From: Woeseiaceae bacterium
Lineage (GTDB): Bacteria; Pseudomonadota; Gammaproteobacteria; Steroidobacterales; Woeseiaceae
Assembly: GCA_021773055.1 (NCBI GenBank)
Contig: JAJFKV010000022.1
Coordinates: 1 to 36,697 of the forward strand
Length of the DNA stretch: 36,697 nucleotides
Direction: 5' to 3'
Part shown: positions 24,879-36,604 of the stretch, one piece after another
How the letters are laid out: every line of letters starts with the position of its first letter
Numbering within the stretch: the stretch's first letter is position 1
Notes under the pieces: model-generated
Database searches by the model: none
What the model saw: only the letters and a program-made list of their open reading frames with translations
What the model was told of the DNA's origin: nothing
Position numbers and translations under genes: made by a program

Positions 24879-26966
24879 GTGAATTCGACAAGAAAGAGTT
24901 TCCAATTCGGGGAACACGAAGTAACGATTGATACGGGCGCTATCGCTCGTCAGGCCGACGGTGCAGTCATCGTCGATATGGCGGATACAACGGTTTTGGT
25001 TACCGCTGTAGGCCGTAAAGCGGCTGATCCGGGTAGAGACTTCTTCCCGCTGACCGTCAACTACCAGGAAAAGACTTACGCAGCTGGCAAGATCCCGGGT
25101 GGGTTCTTCAAGCGCGAAGGTCGTCCCGGTGAGAAGGAAGTCCTGACCTGTCGTCTGATCGATCGTCCGGTGCGCCCGCTTTTCCCGAAAGGCTTCAAGA
25201 ATGAAGTTCAGATCATCGCTACGGTGATGTCATTGAACCCCGATGTTGATCCCGATATCCCGGCCTTGATTGGTGCCTCAGCGGCGCTGGCAATCTCTGG
25301 TATGCCGTTTGCCGGTCCGATTGGAGCTGCCAAAGTTGGCTACAAGGACGGTGAGTACGTTCTGAATCCGGGCCGCGCAGCGGTTGCGGAGGGCGACCTA
25401 GAGCTCGTCGTTGCGGGCACCAAGGACGCAGTCCTGATGGTTGAATCAGAAGCCTCTGGCCTCTCTGAGGAAGTCATGCTCGGCGCTGTCATGTTCGGAC
25501 ATGAGCAAATGCAGGTCGCTATCGATACGGTCACCGAACTGGCTGCCGAAGTTGGCAAGCCTGCCTGGGACTGGGTCGCAGCGGAAGATGACAAAGATCT
25601 CGAAGCCGCGGCAGCTGACTCTGCAACGGCAGGATTGTCTGCTGCCTATAGCATCACAGACAAGCAGGATCGTCAGGCAGCCGTTGGTGAAACCAAGGCC
25701 GCAGCCGTTGAAACACTGGCAAGTGGCGACGACGCTCGCTGGTCTGCTGAAGACGTCAAAGGCGCTCTGTACAAGCTGGAAAAAAACATCGTTCGCCAGC
25801 GAATCATCAAGGGTGAGCCTCGTATCGACGGTCGTGACAAGAGCACCGTTCGTCCGATCGACGTTGAAGTGGGTGTTTTGCCACGTGCACACGGCTCAGC
25901 GGTATTCACACGCGGTGAGACGCAAGCGATCGTTGTTGCAACACTGGGCACAGGCCGCGACGCGCAGATGATCGACGCGATCGAAGGCGAACGCAAAGAG
26001 CCGTTCATGCTGCATTACAACTTTCCTCCGTTCTGCGTAGGTGAGACGGGCTTTATTGGTTCAACGAAGCGCCGTGAGATCGGCCATGGAAAACTGGCAC
26101 GTCGCGGTATCGAAGCCGTTATGCCGAACATGGATGAATTTGGTTACGTCATCCGCGTCGTATCCGAGATCACTGAATCGAATGGTTCGAGCTCAATGGC
26201 GTCTGTTTGCGGCACGAGCCTCGCGCTCATGGACGCAGGTGTACCGCTGAAAGCGCCGGTTGCAGGTGTTGCGATGGGCCTCGTGAAGGAAGGCGACGAT
26301 TTCGCTGTACTGACCGATATCCTGGGCGATGAAGATCACCTCGGCGACATGGACTTCAAGGTTGCGGGTACCGAAGACGGAATTACCGCACTGCAGATGG
26401 ACATCAAGATTCAGGGTATTACCAGTGAAATCATGAGTACTGCACTGGATCAGGCGCGCGACGGCCGATTGCATATCCTGGGTGAGATGAACAAGGTCAT
26501 CAGCGAGACACGCGGCGAAATGTCCGAGTGGGCTCCGACTATCATGACGATGAAAATCGATCCTGAGAAGATTCGCGACGTCATTGGCAAGGGTGGTGCG
26601 GTTATCCGTGCGATCACTGAAGAGACGGGCGCATCTGTCGATATCGATAACGACGGCACAATTCGCATCGCGTCTGTCGATGGCTCATCCGGCAAGGAAG
26701 CTCATCGTCGCATCGAGCTGATTACCGCTGATGTCGAAGTGGGCCGAATTTATGACGGTAAGGTCGCACGCCTGATGGACTTCGGTGCTTTCGTCACAAT
26801 CCTGCCAGGCAAAGATGGCCTCGTGCATATCTCGCAGATATCTAACGAGCGCGTTGAGAAGGTGAGTGACAAGCTGGCTGAAGGCGACGAAGTTAAGGTC
26901 AAGGTTCTTGAAGTAGACCGTCAGGGTCGCGTCCGCCTTTCCATGAAGGAAGTAGAAGCCGAATAG
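24879..26966 (+). CDS. pnp: Polyribonucleotide nucleotidyltransferase (PNPase)
   Basis: The protein has 695 residues and starts with GTG at 24879, giving [20 protein letters not shown], the normal N-terminus. Two RNase PH domains are present ([23 protein letters not shown] and SIDR-type [19 protein letters not shown] in the first; [17 protein letters not shown] and [11 protein letters not shown] in the second). The SSSMASVCG and MDFKVAGT segments carry active-site residues. The KH domain ([15 protein letters not shown]) and S1 domain ([18 protein letters not shown]) end the protein. It degrades RNA 3' to 5' phosphorolytically and is part of the degradosome. A possible long-range GACAAT/ATTGTC stem (24790-24851) lies in its leader. 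Confidence 0.97.
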   Translation: MNSTRKSFQFGEHEVTIDTGAIARQADGAVIVDMADTTVLVTAVGRKAADPGRDFFPLTVNYQEKTYAAGKIPGGFFKREGRPGEKEVLTCRLIDRPVRPLFPKGFKNEVQIIATVMSLNPDVDPDIPALIGASAALAISGMPFAGPIGAAKVGYKDGEYVLNPGRAAVAEGDLELVVAGTKDAVLMVESEASGLSEEVMLGAVMFGHEQMQVAIDTVTELAAEVGKPAWDWVAAEDDKDLEAAAADSATAGLSAAYSITDKQDRQAAVGETKAAAVETLASGDDARWSAEDVKGALYKLEKNIVRQRIIKGEPRIDGRDKSTVRPIDVEVGVLPRAHGSAVFTRGETQAIVVATLGTGRDAQMIDAIEGERKEPFMLHYNFPPFCVGETGFIGSTKRREIGHGKLARRGIEAVMPNMDEFGYVIRVVSEITESNGSSSMASVCGTSLALMDAGVPLKAPVAGVAMGLVKEGDDFAVLTDILGDEDHLGDMDFKVAGTEDGITALQMDIKIQGITSEIMSTALDQARDGRLHILGEMNKVISETRGEMSEWAPTIMTMKIDPEKIRDVIGKGGAVIRAITEETGASVDIDNDGTIRIASVDGSSGKEAHRRIELITADVEVGRIYDGKVARLMDFGAFVTILPGKDGLVHISQISNERVEKVSDKLAEGDEVKVKVLEVDRQGRVRLSMKEVEAE

Positions 26967-26989
26967 GACCTATCCTTCGGGTATAGAAT

Positions 26990-27023
26990 AAGGCCGAATT
27001 GCTGACGCGATTCGGCCTTTTTT
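26990..27023 (+). terminator. Intrinsic terminator of the rimP-pnp operon
   Basis: AAGGCCGAAT and ATTCGGCCTT form a perfect 10-bp stem with a 10-nt loop, and a run of six Ts begins at the end of the stem. It overlaps the stop codon of the convergent hydrolase at 27022-27024 and may work in both directions because the stem starts with AA on the other strand. Confidence 0.9.
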
Positions 27024-28050
27024 ATAGTCCTGGCACCGCAGCGTGTGGCTCCAGGAATTCTATGATGCGACCCGGCAGATAAAATGTCGGCTTCCACGGC
27101 GTACCGCCATCAATAAAGCCAACGTGCCCACCTTGCGCCGATATCTCGAGTGTAACGGCATCTGAGAGTCTGTCTGCCGACGGAATGACCTCGGGGGTCA
27201 TGAACGGGTCGTCCAGCGAATTGATGATTAGCGTTGGACGCGCGATTGAATGCAGGAAATTGATGGAACTGCAGCGATCGTAGTAGTCCTGCATACCATC
27301 GAAGCCATGCAAAGGGGCTGTCACTGCGTCGTCGAATTCGGCGAATGTCCTTGCATTCATCGCCCGCTCCCAATTAAACGCAGCAGTATGTCTATCGAAT
27401 TTTCGCGTGACAGAGTTCTTCATGCGCTTTAGCAGATGTTTCTGGTAACGCTTTGAAAAACCGGTATCTAATGCCTCTGAGCAAACATGAAGATTTAGTG
27501 GTGAGCAGACTGCTGTCGCTGCGGCCAGCGGTGTCTCTAATTCTGACTCTCCGAGGTACTTTAGTAGCACATTTCCGCCCAATGAGTAGCCTACCGAGAG
27601 TAGTGGACCCGGGTTACCGGACGCCTCTCGCTGCCCTTGCAGCTCGTTCAAAAAGTGCCTGAGGTCGTTGGTTTCACCGGCGTGATAGCGGCGCGGCAAG
27701 CGGTTCCGATAGTCACCGCAGTCGCGAAAATGCAACACGCAGGGGCGCCAGCCTCTTGCGTATGCGGCTTCCATCAACATGCGGGCGTATGACGATTCCG
27801 CGGAGCCTTCCAGGCCATGAAGAATCACCAGCAACGGAGCCGCATCCGGCAAAGTATCGGCCGCAATCAACCAGTCAACGGCAGTAACGTCGCCATCCGG
27901 CAGCTCCAGCGTTTCTCGCCGCAAAGCGGGTCGCGATCGCCAGACCCACGGCAGGCTGGGGTACATCGTTTGTGCGTGTGGATTTTGCAGCCAGCGCGGC
28001 GCCGCGAACGGACTCCTGATGACCTGATTTTCACGAGTTTCGGAAGTCAT
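27022..28050 (-). CDS. YheT-like alpha/beta hydrolase
   Basis: The protein has 342 residues. It opens FAAPRWLQNPHAQTMYPSL, the typical N-terminus of the YheT/EMB8/ABHD1-3 group. LLVILHGLEGSAESSY supplies the oxyanion region, S156 lies in GYSLGGN, D280/D281 in SLDDPFM, and H309 in QGGHVGFI, so the Ser-Asp-His triad is complete. The family hydrolyses esters or lipids, but the E. coli YheT substrate is not settled. No strong ribosome-binding site is visible before the ATG at 28050. It is a single gene converging on pnp and lies downstream of the gluQ terminator on the same strand. Confidence 0.88.
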   Translation of the reverse strand: MTSETRENQVIRSPFAAPRWLQNPHAQTMYPSLPWVWRSRPALRRETLELPDGDVTAVDWLIAADTLPDAAPLLVILHGLEGSAESSYARMLMEAAYARGWRPCVLHFRDCGDYRNRLPRRYHAGETNDLRHFLNELQGQREASGNPGPLLSVGYSLGGNVLLKYLGESELETPLAAATAVCSPLNLHVCSEALDTGFSKRYQKHLLKRMKNSVTRKFDRHTAAFNWERAMNARTFAEFDDAVTAPLHGFDGMQDYYDRCSSINFLHSIARPTLIINSLDDPFMTPEVIPSADRLSDAVTLEISAQGGHVGFIDGGTPWKPTFYLPGRIIEFLEPHAAVPGL

Positions 28051-28092
28051 TGTCGCGATTCTGCCACGTTTACGATGGACATGTTGTAGGCC

Positions 28093-28124
28093 AAAAAAAT
28101 GGCCCCCCGCTTGCGCGGAGGGCC
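28093..28124 (-). terminator. Intrinsic terminator downstream of gluQ
   Basis: On the minus strand GGCCCTCCGC-GCAA-GCGGGGGGCC forms a 10-bp stem with one wobble pair and a GCAA tetraloop, followed by A and seven Ts. It is a very strong terminator for the dksA-gluQ strand or for a small RNA ending here. Confidence 0.88.
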
Positions 28125-28200
28125 TGCCGTGGAGTAATTACCCCTTCAGGCTTTTGCAACAGGGGGCGGGGGAGCGTATCCCTGCTGCAATCTTCAAGCT
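28093..28200 (-). ncRNA. Candidate structured 3'-UTR or small RNA with a C-rich loop
   Basis: Reading the minus strand after the gluQ stop, TTGCAGCAGGG and CCCTGTTGCAA (complements of 28180-28190 and 28154-28164) form an 11-bp stem with one G-U pair. The 15-nt loop is C-rich (ATACGCTCCCCCGCC). About 30 bases later the strong terminator follows. A hairpin with a C-rich loop plus intrinsic terminator is a common small-RNA layout, because C-rich loops pair with Shine-Dalgarno regions. It could be released from the gluQ mRNA or have its own promoter inside gluQ. The structure is seen by eye; transcription is not shown. Confidence 0.4.
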
Positions 28201-28220
28201 ATGGCAGACAAGGTTACTTG

Positions 28221-29123
28221 TCAAGCCGTTTTGATGATGGATTTGAGGCCGGAAAGTTTTCCAATTAGCCAGTTTTCTCTGGCCCAATTCCAGATGTCTT
28301 GCAACGTCGCTTGCGCCAGTTCAGGCGGCGGTCGCAGGTCTAATGCAGTCATTGCTTCGAGCAGGGTTTGCTCAACCCGTTGCAGCGGAATTCCAGGGGC
28401 GCCGGTTAACTTGCTGAACTTGTCGCCGTTCGCGTGCGTGATCACCGGAATGTGAGCGTAGCGCGGTGTCCGGTATTCGAGCAGTCTCTGCAGCCAGATT
28501 TGTCGTGGCGTTGAGTCCATAAGATCGATACCCCGTACGATCTCTGTAACGCCCTGAACTTCGTCGTCGACCACAACGGCAAGATGGTAGGCGATCAGTC
28601 CATCGCGTCGTTCGATGACGAAGTCACCCGACTCGCTTTCGAGGTGTTGAACAATACGCCCTTGCAGGAGGTCATCGAAGGCGATCTCTGTGTTGTCGGT
28701 TCTTAATCGGATCGCTGCTTCACCATCCGCAGTGCCATTGCGGCAAGTTCCCGGGTAGATGATGCCAAGTTCGCCTCTCGGTGCGTCCACAAGATCCCGC
28801 CTGGAGCAGCGGCAGCGATAAGCGAGCTGGCGCGCAAGGAGTGAGCTGAGAGCGGCTTCATGGGCGGCAGCGCTTGCACTCTGAAGAATGATTTCGCCGT
28901 CCCATTCGAAACCATAACGCTCCAGCGCTGTCAGGATTTCATCTGTGGCACCGGCTTGTTCCCTTGGGGGATCGATATCTTCTATTCTTAGCAGCCAGAG
29001 GCCATTGTTGGCGCGTGCTTGCAGGTAGCTCGCCACCGCGGTAACGAGCGAACCGAAATGCAGCGGGCCGGAAGGCGACGGCGCAAACCGACCGATATAT
29101 CGACCCGGTTCGCGCGTCTGCAT
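28221..29123 (-). CDS. gluQ: Glutamyl-Q tRNA(Asp) synthetase
   Basis: The protein has 300 residues from the ATG at 29123 (a TTG precedes it directly). GRFAPSPSGPLHFGSLVTAVASYLQAR carries the class I synthetase HIGH-like motif (HFGS). LLRIEDIDPPRE, the zinc-binding Cys set (YRCRCSRRDL ... YPGTCR), AYHLAVVVDDEVQGVTEIVRG and the KMSKS-like KFSKL follow. The protein lacks the anticodon-binding half of GluRS, as expected for GluQ-RS, which attaches glutamate to queuosine at position 34 of tRNA-Asp. It lies 12 bases downstream of dksA, the common gammaproteobacterial dksA-gluQ pair. Confidence 0.94.
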   Translation of the reverse strand: MQTREPGRYIGRFAPSPSGPLHFGSLVTAVASYLQARANNGLWLLRIEDIDPPREQAGATDEILTALERYGFEWDGEIILQSASAAAHEAALSSLLARQLAYRCRCSRRDLVDAPRGELGIIYPGTCRNGTADGEAAIRLRTDNTEIAFDDLLQGRIVQHLESESGDFVIERRDGLIAYHLAVVVDDEVQGVTEIVRGIDLMDSTPRQIWLQRLLEYRTPRYAHIPVITHANGDKFSKLTGAPGIPLQRVEQTLLEAMTALDLRPPPELAQATLQDIWNWARENWLIGKLSGLKSIIKTA

Positions 29124-29135
29124 CAAATGCCCGGT

Positions 29136-30041
29136 CTACCGGTAGCGGTCGTCGCTATCGCGAAACTGCCTTTCGGACAGCTCGCGACGCTCCTGGGCTT
29201 CCAGGCTCAAAGTTGCAACGGGCCGGGCCTCAAGACGCTTAAGGCCGATTTCTTCGCCGGTCCTGTCGCAGAAACCATACGAGCCATCGTCGATGCGTGC
29301 CAGGGCTGAATCGATCTTCCGCAGCAGCTTACGCTCCCGGTCGCGTGTTCTTAGTTCCAGACCGAACTCCGATTCTTGTGTGGCGCGATCATTCGGATCG
29401 GGGAAGTTGGCCGCCTCATCCTGCATATGGTGGACCGTCCGGTCGACCTCAACGATGAGTTCGCTCTTCCACGCACTCAAAATTTCCCGAAAATGGTCGA
29501 GCTGAGCATCGCTCATGTATTCCTCGCCACGAGCAGGAGAGTATGGCGCGATGCCGTGAATCGGACCCGACAGAGGATTGCGCCTGCGCTTTGCCGCACG
29601 CACTGGCGCTTTTTTGCGAACAGGTGTCTTTTTCCTGACCGCCGTTTTAGGCGTAGCTGGCTTTTTCTTGCTGGCGGCCTTTGCGGCAACTTTCTTTTTC
29701 ACTGGAGCCTTCTTCCTGGATATATTTTTCTTGCTCGCAGTCTTCTTGGAGCCCTTTTTCTTGGCAACTTTCTTCTTGCTCGCAGTCTTTTTGGCAGCCT
29801 TTTTCTTGGCTACTTTCTTTTTGCCCACAGCTTTTTTGGCAGCCTTTTTCTTGGCTACTTTCTTCTTGCCCACAGCTTTCTTGGCGGCCTTTTTCTTGAC
29901 AACCTTCTTTTTATTCACGGCCTTTTTGACCACCTTTTTCCTGGCGACCTTTTTCTTAGCCACTGTTTTCCTGGTGGCGACCTTCTTGCGTGACACTGTC
30001 ACTTTCTTCCGCTTCTTGGTTGCGGCTTTCTTTGCGGGCAT
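29136..30041 (-). CDS. dksA: DksA-type RNA polymerase-binding factor with histone-H1-like Lys-rich N-terminus
   Basis: The protein has 301 residues from the ATG at 30041, with AGGAG 7 bases upstream; the longer frame to 30083 crosses the promoter. Residues 1-155 are Lys/Ala-rich with four 15-residue units (AVGKKKVAKKKAAKK) at 41-100, resembling AlgP/histone H1-like tails. The DksA part follows (YMSDAQLDHFREILSAWK), with coiled-coil tip residues D215, D218 and A220 in DPNDRA intact, so polymerase regulation with ppGpp is plausible. The four zinc positions read C258, T261, S279 and A282, not four Cys, similar to the zinc-independent DksA2 of Pseudomonas as I recall it. The family normally has about 150 residues. 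The extension probably binds nucleic acid. Confidence 0.9.
   Translation of the reverse strand: MPAKKAATKKRKKVTVSRKKVATRKTVAKKKVARKKVVKKAVNKKKVVKKKAAKKAVGKKKVAKKKAAKKAVGKKKVAKKKAAKKTASKKKVAKKKGSKKTASKKNISRKKAPVKKKVAAKAASKKKPATPKTAVRKKTPVRKKAPVRAAKRRRNPLSGPIHGIAPYSPARGEEYMSDAQLDHFREILSAWKSELIVEVDRTVHHMQDEAANFPDPNDRATQESEFGLELRTRDRERKLLRKIDSALARIDDGSYGFCDRTGEEIGLKRLEARPVATLSLEAQERRELSERQFRDSDDRYR
29742..29921 (-). repeat. Four 45-bp coding tandem repeats in the dksA N-terminus
   Basis: Four consecutive 15-residue units (AVNKKKVVKKKAAKK, AVGKKKVAKKKAAKK twice, TASKKKVAKKKGSKK) give 45-bp DNA repeats with high identity. The copy number may vary between strains by slippage. Confidence 0.8.
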
Positions 30042-30074
30042 TTTTGGCTCCTGCCGGGGAAAGAAAAGGCCGGG

Positions 30075-30099
30075 ATTATACATTGCCTGACGCGTCAGG
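30075..30099 (-). promoter_or_regulatory. dksA promoter with palindromic operator candidate
   Basis: The minus-strand -10 TATAAT (complement of 30075-30080) lies 34 bases before the dksA start. A perfect 14-bp palindrome, CCTGACGCGTCAGG (30086-30099), fills the spacer where the -35/-10 gap would be. No good -35 is visible. Its place suggests a repressor site; no regulator is identified. Confidence 0.5.
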
Positions 30100-30108
30100 G
30101 AAGCCCTA

Positions 30109-30138
30109 TTTTTCGAGGCCGTGTGGTAGCTCGAAAAA
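30109..30138. promoter_or_regulatory. Inverted repeat TTTTTCGAG...CTCGAAAAA between dksA and smc
   Basis: Two perfect 9-bp arms (30109-30117 and 30130-30138) are separated by 12 bases, so their centres are 21 bases apart, two helical turns. It lies upstream of both divergent genes. It may be a dimer binding site or a weak hairpin; the arms end in A/T runs, so it is not a usual terminator. Confidence 0.35.
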
Positions 30139-30272
30139 AGCCCGGCAGACCGCAGCAGTACTGGGGTTGGCTGGATTGTCCGTTTTCGGCGACAAATCTT
30201 TTATAGCCGGGTTTTATCGTCATTTTTGCATTACACTAGCTCGATTTGACGGAATATCGGTCTGAACCACCA

Positions 30273-33200
30273 ATGCGATTAAGTAAGATAAAGCTCGCTG
30301 GCTTCAAATCCTTCGTCGACCCCACCACGATTACTTTTCCGAGCAGCCTTGTTGGCGTAGTCGGGCCCAATGGTTGTGGTAAGTCGAACGTGATTGATGC
30401 CGTACGTTGGGTAATGGGCGAAAGCTCAGCGAGTCGCTTGCGCGGCGATTCCATTACGGATGTCATATTCAACGGGTCCAGCTCGCGCAAGCCTGTTGGG
30501 GCAGCATCGGTCGAGTTACTGTTTGATAACAGCGAAACGACGCTCGAAGGCCAATACGCGAAGTACGCGGAGATTTCGATACGGCGTGAAGTCAGCCGGG
30601 ACGGGATTTCGACCTACTACCTGAATGGTACGCGCTGCCGCCGCAAGGATATAACCGGCGTCTTTCTCGGTACCGGTTTAGGCCCTCGCAGCTATTCCAT
30701 CATCGAGCAGGGTATGATTTCGCGCCTGATCGAAGCCAAGCCTGAAGACATGCGTGTATTCCTTGAGGAAGCAGCTGGCATATCCAAGTACAAAGAGCGC
30801 CGACGAGAAACCTCGAACCGCATCAAGCATACAAAAGAGAACCTCGACCGTCTGCTGGACGTCCTCGATGAAGTCGAAAAACAGATTAAGCATCTCGATC
30901 GCCAGGCCAAGACGGCCGAACGTTATGGCCGCTACAAAGACCAGGAACGGCGTACCGGGGCAGAGCTGCTGGCTTTGCGTGCGAAAGACCTGGATGACCG
31001 CGGTGGAGAAGCCGGGGCGAGACTCGCCGAGCGCAAGACCAGCCTCGAAGCCGCAATAGCGAAGCAACGCAGCCTGGAGGCGTCGCTGGAAGACACGCGC
31101 GTTCGACAGACTGAACGCGCCGATGAGTTCAACGCGGTTCAGGGGCGTTACTATAAAGTTGGCTCCGAAATTGCTCGTCTTGAACAGTCCATCGAGCACG
31201 CAAGAGAATTGCGTGAGCGACAACAGAAGGACCTTGAACAGGCACTGAGCGGCGCGCAGGAGATTGCGGGGCTCATCGATCAGGACGAGACGGAAATCGA
31301 GCAACTCGAACTGACACTCAGCGAACTGGTGCCGGGCCTTGAACAGGCTCGTCAGGGTGAACAGGCGTCGGCTGCGTCATTGCGGCGTGCGGAAGAGGCT
31401 CTGGCTGAGTGGCAAAAACGGTGGGACGAACACTCCCTGCAGTACAGCGAAGCACTGCAAGCGCAGAGCGTTGAAAGTACGCGGTCTGAACAAATTGAAT
31501 CTCGTCTGCAAAGTCTTTCGGAACGTCGCAAGAAAATCGACGGCGCGCAGGAAGGTGCCAGTCCGGAGGAGCTTAAGGCCAAGCACGACGAAGCGGTCGT
31601 AAAGGAACTCAGAAAGCGTCAGGCACGTGATGATTTCGATCGCCACCTGACGGATATGGCGGAGAAAATTCGCAAGCTGAGAGAGCAGGATCGTAAGTTG
31701 ACCCATCTGGTCGATGAGCGTCATGCTGCGATGCAGGACGCCAGGGGCAAATTCGCCTCATTGGAGGCTCTGCAAAAGGCCGCTTTGGGCGAGGGTGACG
31801 ATGGCATTCAAAGCTGGATGGAATCTGCCGGCATTGAACAGAATCAGCGAGTTGCACAGAAACTGAATGTCGAAGGTGGCTGGGAGAAAGCCGTAGAGAC
31901 GGTTTTGGGTGACTATTTGCAGGCGGTTTGTGTTGCCGATATCACGCCGATTACGGAAACGATTGCCCGGCTCAAGACCGGCAATGTCACGGTCCTGAGG
32001 GAACAGTCAAAAGATGGCAGTGCACCGGACGTTACAAATACGCTTGCAGAGAAAGCGACCGCAGCACCAGCCGAAATTACGCAAATTCTTTCCGGTGTAC
32101 TGGTCGCCGAAAACCTGACACAGGCGCTCGGAATTCGCGAGAAACTTGCCGACGGCAGGTCAGTGGTTACCGCCGACGGCGTGTGGCTGGGCAAGAACTG
32201 GCTACGCGTGTCGCGGGACAAGGAAGGTAAAGCTGGCGTTCTCGCACGGGAACACGAAATGCGTCGCGTGAAGTCCGATATTCGCGAAATCAAGGTTCGC
32301 TACGACAGCGCAAGAAAGTTGCTGCATGACGGGCGCACCCGGTTGACGCAACTGGAGGAGCGCCGCGAGACTTTGCAACGGGACGCTTCGTCACTGCTGA
32401 ACGAGTACTCCGAAGTAAAGGCCGCTCTGGAATCGGCTCGTTACCAAATGGACCAGGCGAATGCGCGCAAAGCCGCGCTCGCAGAAGAAGCGGTCGAGCT
32501 TGGTAATGAGCAAATTTCTGCCGAGGAACAATTGCGCGAATCGCAACGTGTATGCGGGCAAGCGGGCGTGTTGCTGGAACGACTCAGTTCCGACAAGCAA
32601 GATCAGGAAGCACGGCGTGATGAGTTGCGCGCAGAGTTGCAGCGCGTTCGTGCGCAAGCGGACCAGGACCGACAGAGTGTGCAGAACATCGCGATCCAGT
32701 TCGAGAGTCGCCGTACCAGCAAAGAGTCGGCGGCACAAAACCTCGAACGTATGAAAGTGCAGTTGGCGCAATTCCAATCTCGTGAAAGAGAGATTAGGGA
32801 ACAATTGGAGAACAGTCAGTCTCCAATGGCCGGCAATAAAGGTGAACTTGCAAAGCAGCTTGATAATCGTATTGTCGTAGAGGAAGAATTGGCGACGGCT
32901 CGTCAGATCGTTGAGAAGGTCGAGCATGATTTGCGTGAGCTCGATCAGTCGCGCATGCAGGTTGACCAATCAGTCGACGAATCGCGCTCTAAAGTCAGTG
33001 AAGCCGAAATGGTGGCGCAAGAACTCAAAGTTCGGCGCGAAGGTTTTTCAGATCAGCTCGCACAAACGGATTTCGAATACTCAACTCTGCTTGAGGAGAT
33101 GGACGAAGCCGCAAGCATCGAGATGTGGGAAGAAAAGCTCGAGAAGGTTCGCAAGCGTATTGATCGGCTCGGCCCCATCAATCTGGCAGCGATAGACGAG

Positions 33201-33782
33201 TTTAAAGAGCAGTCGGAGCGTAAGGAATATCTGGATTCGCAACTAGCGGATTTGAATGATGCGTTGTCGACTCTTGAAGGTGCGATTCGCAAGATCGATC
33301 GTGAGACGCGCAGGCGATTCCAGGATACTTTTGAGAATGTTAATAACGGATTCAAAGTCTTGTTCCCGAAACTTTTCGGCGGTGGGCACGCTTATCTGGA
33401 ATTGACAGGCGACGACCTTTTGACCACCGGTATTACGGTGATGGCGCGTCCTCCGGGCAAGCGCAATAGTACAATTCAATTGTTGTCGGGTGGCGAAAAA
33501 GCGTTGACCGCGGTGGCGCTTGTGTTCGCTATTTTTGAGTTGAATCCTGCGCCATTTTGCATGCTTGACGAGGTCGATGCGCCATTGGATGATGCGAACG
33601 TTGCTCGGTTTTGTAGCATCGTTAAGGAAATGTCAGAAAAAGTGCAGTTTGTCTTTATTACCCATAACAAGGTGACGATGGAAATGGCACGTCAATTGTC
33701 CGGAGTAACCATGCAAGAGCCCGGTGTATCGCGGCTGGTATCAGTCGACCTCGACGCAGCAGTAAAAATGGCGGCAAGCTAG
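30273..33782 (+). CDS. smc: Chromosome segregation protein SMC
   Basis: The protein has 1169 residues from the ATG at 30273, giving MRLSKIKLAGFKSFVDPTTI, the canonical SMC N-terminus; the TTG 27 bases upstream would add unlike residues. Walker A GPNGCGKS is at 31-38. The first long coiled coil runs to about 510, the hinge to about 680 (WEKAVETVLGDYLQAVCV ... TADGVWLGKNWLRV), and the second coiled coil to about 1000. The ABC signature LSGGEKA is at 1071-1077 and Walker B around D1099-E1100 (FCMLDEVDAPLDDAN). SMC dimers with ScpAB compact and organise the chromosome. This bacterium therefore probably uses SMC-ScpAB rather than MukBEF. It heads the smc-zipA-ligA cluster. Confidence 0.97.
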   Translation: MRLSKIKLAGFKSFVDPTTITFPSSLVGVVGPNGCGKSNVIDAVRWVMGESSASRLRGDSITDVIFNGSSSRKPVGAASVELLFDNSETTLEGQYAKYAEISIRREVSRDGISTYYLNGTRCRRKDITGVFLGTGLGPRSYSIIEQGMISRLIEAKPEDMRVFLEEAAGISKYKERRRETSNRIKHTKENLDRLLDVLDEVEKQIKHLDRQAKTAERYGRYKDQERRTGAELLALRAKDLDDRGGEAGARLAERKTSLEAAIAKQRSLEASLEDTRVRQTERADEFNAVQGRYYKVGSEIARLEQSIEHARELRERQQKDLEQALSGAQEIAGLIDQDETEIEQLELTLSELVPGLEQARQGEQASAASLRRAEEALAEWQKRWDEHSLQYSEALQAQSVESTRSEQIESRLQSLSERRKKIDGAQEGASPEELKAKHDEAVVKELRKRQARDDFDRHLTDMAEKIRKLREQDRKLTHLVDERHAAMQDARGKFASLEALQKAALGEGDDGIQSWMESAGIEQNQRVAQKLNVEGGWEKAVETVLGDYLQAVCVADITPITETIARLKTGNVTVLREQSKDGSAPDVTNTLAEKATAAPAEITQILSGVLVAENLTQALGIREKLADGRSVVTADGVWLGKNWLRVSRDKEGKAGVLAREHEMRRVKSDIREIKVRYDSARKLLHDGRTRLTQLEERRETLQRDASSLLNEYSEVKAALESARYQMDQANARKAALAEEAVELGNEQISAEEQLRESQRVCGQAGVLLERLSSDKQDQEARRDELRAELQRVRAQADQDRQSVQNIAIQFESRRTSKESAAQNLERMKVQLAQFQSREREIREQLENSQSPMAGNKGELAKQLDNRIVVEEELATARQIVEKVEHDLRELDQSRMQVDQSVDESRSKVSEAEMVAQELKVRREGFSDQLAQTDFEYSTLLEEMDEAASIEMWEEKLEKVRKRIDRLGPINLAAIDEFKEQSERKEYLDSQLADLNDALSTLEGAIRKIDRETRRRFQDTFENVNNGFKVLFPKLFGGGHAYLELTGDDLLTTGITVMARPPGKRNSTIQLLSGGEKALTAVALVFAIFELNPAPFCMLDEVDAPLDDANVARFCSIVKEMSEKVQFVFITHNKVTMEMARQLSGVTMQEPGVSRLVSVDLDAAVKMAAS

Positions 33783-33803
33783 CCGCAATAGGTGACTTCA
33801 AAA

Positions 33804-36508
<2,705 letters not shown>

Positions 36509-36530
36509 ACCAAAAATCAATATCGAAATC

Positions 36531-36604
36531 TCTGTTATTCGCGGAATAACAGATATGGTAATTGACGCAAACGTGTGGCAAGACTTGGGCGATTTTTCCC
36601 AAGT
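36531..36604. repeat. Two inverted repeats downstream of ligA
   Basis: TCTGTTATTC-GCG-GAATAACAGA (36531-36553) is a perfect 10-bp inverted repeat with a 3-nt centre. ACTTGGG...CCCAAGT (36583-36604) is a 7-bp repeat with an 8-nt loop. Neither is followed by a T run. They could be an operator, RNA hairpins or the edge of something outside the window. The last 190 bases hold no convincing gene. Confidence 0.45.

Noticed and set aside
29578..30090. Phe/Leu-rich plus-strand frame that looks like a membrane protein
   Set aside because: It is the complement of the Lys-rich repeats of dksA (AAG/AAA read as CTT/TTT), so the apparent hydrophobicity is an artefact.
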